Source: JACVRM01 sp046262315
GTDB taxonomy: Bacteria; Actinomycetota; Thermoleophilia; Gaiellales; Gaiellaceae
NCBI GenBank assembly: GCA_046262315.1
Contig: JBHEMZ010000084.1
Coordinates: 1-64,000 of the forward strand
DNA: 64,000 nucleotides
Direction: 5' to 3'
Position numbers and translations under genes: made by a program. The notes under the pieces were generated by a model that saw nothing but the letters and a program-made list of their open reading frames with translations, was not told where the DNA came from and searched no databases. Below are positions 61,503-64,000 of this stretch, piece after piece; position 1 is the first letter of the stretch, and every line of letters begins with the position of its first letter.

Positions 61503-62735
61503 GTGCTGAAGACGTCCTCCATCACTATCCGCGCGCCCGAGCAGGACGAGCTCAAGGAATTCCTGACCACCGTCGAGACGGCCTTCGGCGAGGCGCTCCA
61601 TGACGACGACGTCGAGCGCTGGGGCCCGCACCTCGACCTCTCGCGCCAGCACTGGGCGTTCGACGGTGACGTGCCCGTGGGCGCTGCGGGCACGTACGAC
61701 AATCGCATCCGCATCCCCGGCGCGGAGCTTGCCGCGGGCGGTGTGACGATGGTCGGCGTCCACCCGAGCCACCGACGGCGCGGCATCCTCACCGAGCTGA
61801 TGCGCCGGCAGCTCGACGAGATCCACGAGCACGGCGACCCGCTGGCGATCCTGTGGGCCTCGGAGGCCCCGATCTACGGGCGCTTCGGCTACGGCGTGGC
61901 TACGCAGGCCGCGCGCATCGACGCCGAGCGCGACCGCACGGTGTTCCGTCAGCCCGACGAGCCCGCGGGGCGAACGCGGCTACTCGACGCCGACGAGGCG
62001 ACGACGGTCATCCCGGAGATCTACGACCGCGTGCAGGCCGCCACGCCGGGCATGCTCGCGCGCAGCGAGTCCTGGTGGACGTCGTTCCGCCTGGCCGATC
62101 CCGAGCGCTGGCGTCACGGCGCCGGCCCGCTGTTCCGCGCCGTGTGGGAGCTCGACGGCGAGCCGCAGGCCTACGCGCTCTACCGGCTCAAGGGCTCGTG
62201 GGACGAGGGCGTTCCCGGCGGCTCGCTGCAGGTGCGCGAGGCGCTCGGCACTACGCCCCAGGCGACCCGCGAGATCTGGCGCTTCGTCTTCGGCGTCGAT
62301 CTCGTACAGCGCGTGCAGAGCTGGCTGTTGCCCTCGGACCACCCGCTCTTCCTCTCGGTTACGGAGCCGCGCCGGCTGAAGCTCTCCCTGGGCGACGGCC
62401 TCTGGGTGCGCCTGCTCGACCTGGAGGCGGCGCTCGCTGCGCGTGAGTACGGCTGCGACGGGTCGGTCACGCTCGAGGTGCGCGACTCGTTCTGCCCCTG
62501 GAACGAGGGCGTGTGGCGGCTCGACGTCGAGGACGGCGAGCGCGCCGTCGAGCACGGGGGCGAGCCGGATCTGCGGCTCGACGTGGCCGACCTCGGCTCG
62601 GCGTACCTCGGCGGTTTCTCGTTCGCGGCGCTCGAGCGCGCAGGGCGCGTGGAGGAGCTGGCTGCCGGCGCCCTCGCGCGCGCAGACGCGCTCTTCCGGG
62701 CCGCGGTCACGCCGTGGTGCCCGGAGGTCTTCTAG
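61503..62735 (+). CDS. Eis-like GNAT N-acetyltransferase with SCP2-type C-terminus
   Basis: About 410 aa. The first GNAT domain carries VTMVGVHPSHRRRGILTELM (acetyl-CoA loop, R-x-x-G-x-L) near residue 80 and ASEAPIYGRFGYG. A second, degenerate GNAT domain occupies about 170-290. The SCP2-like domain (about 300-410) includes LWVRLLDLEAALAAREYG and ends with AVTPWCPEVF, the usual Eis terminus with a C-terminal carboxylate near the active site. Eis enzymes acetylate amines, including aminoglycosides; the physiological substrate here is unknown. The GTG at 61503 gives the family length. Confidence 0.88.
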   Translation: MLKTSSITIRAPEQDELKEFLTTVETAFGEALHDDDVERWGPHLDLSRQHWAFDGDVPVGAAGTYDNRIRIPGAELAAGGVTMVGVHPSHRRRGILTELMRRQLDEIHEHGDPLAILWASEAPIYGRFGYGVATQAARIDAERDRTVFRQPDEPAGRTRLLDADEATTVIPEIYDRVQAATPGMLARSESWWTSFRLADPERWRHGAGPLFRAVWELDGEPQAYALYRLKGSWDEGVPGGSLQVREALGTTPQATREIWRFVFGVDLVQRVQSWLLPSDHPLFLSVTEPRRLKLSLGDGLWVRLLDLEAALAAREYGCDGSVTLEVRDSFCPWNEGVWRLDVEDGERAVEHGGEPDLRLDVADLGSAYLGGFSFAALERAGRVEELAAGALARADALFRAAVTPWCPEVF

Positions 62736-62866
62736 GCGGCCGTTTGCCGAGCACCGGCGGGGGCACTACCGGCGCATGACGAAATCCACGTTGCGTTCGC
62801 TCGCGAAGCACTTCGCGAAACGCGCAATTTGCGACAAGTGACCCGTGCTTCGGACATACTCGCGGA

Positions 62867-64000
62867 GTGGACGAGCAGCAGATAGCCGAGCTCAAGCGCT
62901 GGGCAGAGCGTCTCCAGAGCGAAGGGGACAGCGCCGAGCTCCGTGCCGCGGGCCGCGCGCTCGACCTGGCGACGACCGAGATCGAGCGTCTGCGGGCAGC
63001 GCTGACGGTCGAAGAGCCCGCTGCGGAGCCCGCGCCGAAGCGGCGACGGCGTCGCATCTTCGACCTCGAAGCCGACGAGGACGACGAGTCGGAGGCCTTC
63101 GCCTGGCGGCCGGCGGAGCGCGCGGCCAGGCGGGAGGTAAGCGACTCCGGCCCGAACGGGCGCCCGGCGACGAGCGTTGTGCTCGAGCGACCAAGTTCAC
63201 GCTCACCCAACGGCGCGCCTGCGGCCCGCCCGGCGAGCGAGCGCCCGCGCCAGCGTCCACCGCGCCGCGAGCGGCACACGCTCGAGGCGATCCGCATGCC
63301 GGGGCGCGGCACACTGATCGCGGCCGGGATGGTCGCGGCAGTCGCGGTCGGAGCCTTCGGCGCCGTGCGGATCGCCTCGCCCGACCTGGGGGTCGACGGC
63401 CCGCCTGGGAATGCGAAGATCGGTGCCGCGGAGCTGGCATCTCTCGCCTTCGCCGTGCGCGCCGACGAGCGCACGCTGCGCGAGGCGCGCTGGGTGCTTG
63501 ACGACGAGGACGTCGGCTCCCGAGTCGTCCGTAAGGACGGCATCGCCACTTTCGCCGGCGCCGGCCTGGAGGACGGCGAGCATTGGCTGGCCGTACGCGC
63601 CGACGGCAGCCTGCCCGGCTCGAGCGCGAAGCACGTCTGGCACTTCACCATCGACACCAGCCCGCCGCAGGTTCGCATCGAGCCCACCTCCCGCAAGGCG
63701 GCCGTTGCCGAGCCGATGACTTTTGCCGGCATCGTGGACGAGGGCAGCACCGTGCAGGTCGCCGGCCGCCGCGTGGACTTGGACGAGGGCCGTTTCGCCG
63801 TCGACTTCTCGGAGCCTCCGGCCGCCCCGGTCTCGGTGCTCGTCACCGACTCGTTCGGCAACCACAGCTCCCGCTCCGTGCGCGTCGAGCTGGTCCCGCG
63901 CTCGCCGAAGGGCGCCGTGCGCGCCGTCCACGTGACCTTCTACGGGTGGGCGAACCCGGAGCTCCGCAAGGGGGTGCTCGACCTGATCGACCAGGGGCGC
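62867..64000 (+). CDS. Membrane-anchored protein with Ig-like domain and start of a DUF4015-type putative glycoside hydrolase (3' end outside window)
   Basis: At least 378 codons, open at the window edge. From the GTG at 62867: a helical cytoplasmic start (IAELKRWAERLQ...IERLRAAL), an acidic then basic disordered region to about residue 140, and one membrane helix (LIAAGMVAAVAVGAFGAV, about 150-168). An extracytoplasmic Ig-like segment follows (KHVWHFTIDTSPPQVRIEP, SVLVTDSFGNHSS). At the edge RAVHVTFYGWANPELRKGVL begins what looks like the DUF4015 TIM-barrel fold. A CATACT hexamer lies 6 nt before the start. Confidence 0.72.
   Translation, partial: MDEQQIAELKRWAERLQSEGDSAELRAAGRALDLATTEIERLRAALTVEEPAAEPAPKRRRRRIFDLEADEDDESEAFAWRPAERAARREVSDSGPNGRPATSVVLERPSSRSPNGAPAARPASERPRQRPPRRERHTLEAIRMPGRGTLIAAGMVAAVAVGAFGAVRIASPDLGVDGPPGNAKIGAAELASLAFAVRADERTLREARWVLDDEDVGSRVVRKDGIATFAGAGLEDGEHWLAVRADGSLPGSSAKHVWHFTIDTSPPQVRIEPTSRKAAVAEPMTFAGIVDEGSTVQVAGRRVDLDEGRFAVDFSEPPAAPVSVLVTDSFGNHSSRSVRVELVPRSPKGAVRAVHVTFYGWANPELRKGVLDLIDQGR

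Overview
The window is about 70% GC. It is dense with short intergenic gaps and 4-bp (ATGA/GTGA) stop-start overlaps, and many genes start with GTG or TTG. The gene set (Rex, PadR, DUF1844, DUF2520 with panC/panB, Eis-like GNAT, K+-independent H+-pyrophosphatase, Calx-beta surface protein) suggests a deep-branching actinobacterium, perhaps Thermoleophilia. That placement is inferred from gene content; there is no rRNA here. I saw no tRNA, rRNA, CRISPR array or transposase.

Layout. 1-3.5 kb: edge of a CooC/MinD-type ATPase, then uvrA behind a LexA box. 3.4-9.1 kb: a minus-strand TasA/camelysin-like surface-fibre locus with its own SipW-type signal peptidase and a 693-aa DNRLRE surface protein. 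9.3-13.7 kb: Yip1-like membrane protein, pantothenate operon (DUF2520-panC-panB), and an ECF sigma factor fused to a DUF151 bifunctional-nuclease domain. 13.9-20.3 kb: FmdB-like zinc ribbon (apparently frameshifted), family 4 uracil-DNA glycosylase, tsaE-tsaB-rimI-tsaD, and a subtilase. 20.3-25.8 kb: glutamate dehydrogenase, glutaredoxin-like protein, rex, a GT4 glycosyltransferase, a GCS2 ligase and DUF1844. 26.0-32.8 kb: one 2257-aa surface protein with a predicted seven-bladed propeller, ten Calx-beta and five FN3-like modules.

32.9-45.1 kb is an ion-homeostasis region: H+-pyrophosphatase, a cupredoxin-like protein next to a multiply inactivated membrane-protein pseudogene, trkH/trkA, two tandem APC permeases with C-terminal USP domains, and two more TrkA-type regulators. 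45.1-48.4 kb holds a PQQ-type sugar dehydrogenase homologue and a minus-strand operon (VanZ, HAD, coiled coil, membrane protein).

The most interesting system is at 48.4-53.4 kb. A well-formed cobalamin riboswitch precedes six overlapping genes: a secreted DUF4430 protein, a DUF4430 lipoprotein, EcfT, a fused double EcfA ATPase, an ECF S component, and a secreted alpha/alpha-barrel (prenyltransferase-repeat) protein. DUF4430 plus an alpha/alpha barrel is the domain pair of animal intrinsic factor and transcobalamin. Here the two halves are separate genes next to an ECF transporter, which suggests a bacterial split-intrinsic-factor B12 uptake system.

53.4-64 kb: cupin, zinc-ribbon/cyclase/AAA/TPR signalling protein, PadR with a membrane partner, PcrA helicase, methyltransferase, Eis-like acetyltransferase, and the start of a DUF4015-type protein.

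A recurrent regulatory theme is a TANNNT -10 hexamer 6-8 nt upstream of the start codon in about fifteen genes, which predicts widespread leaderless transcription.
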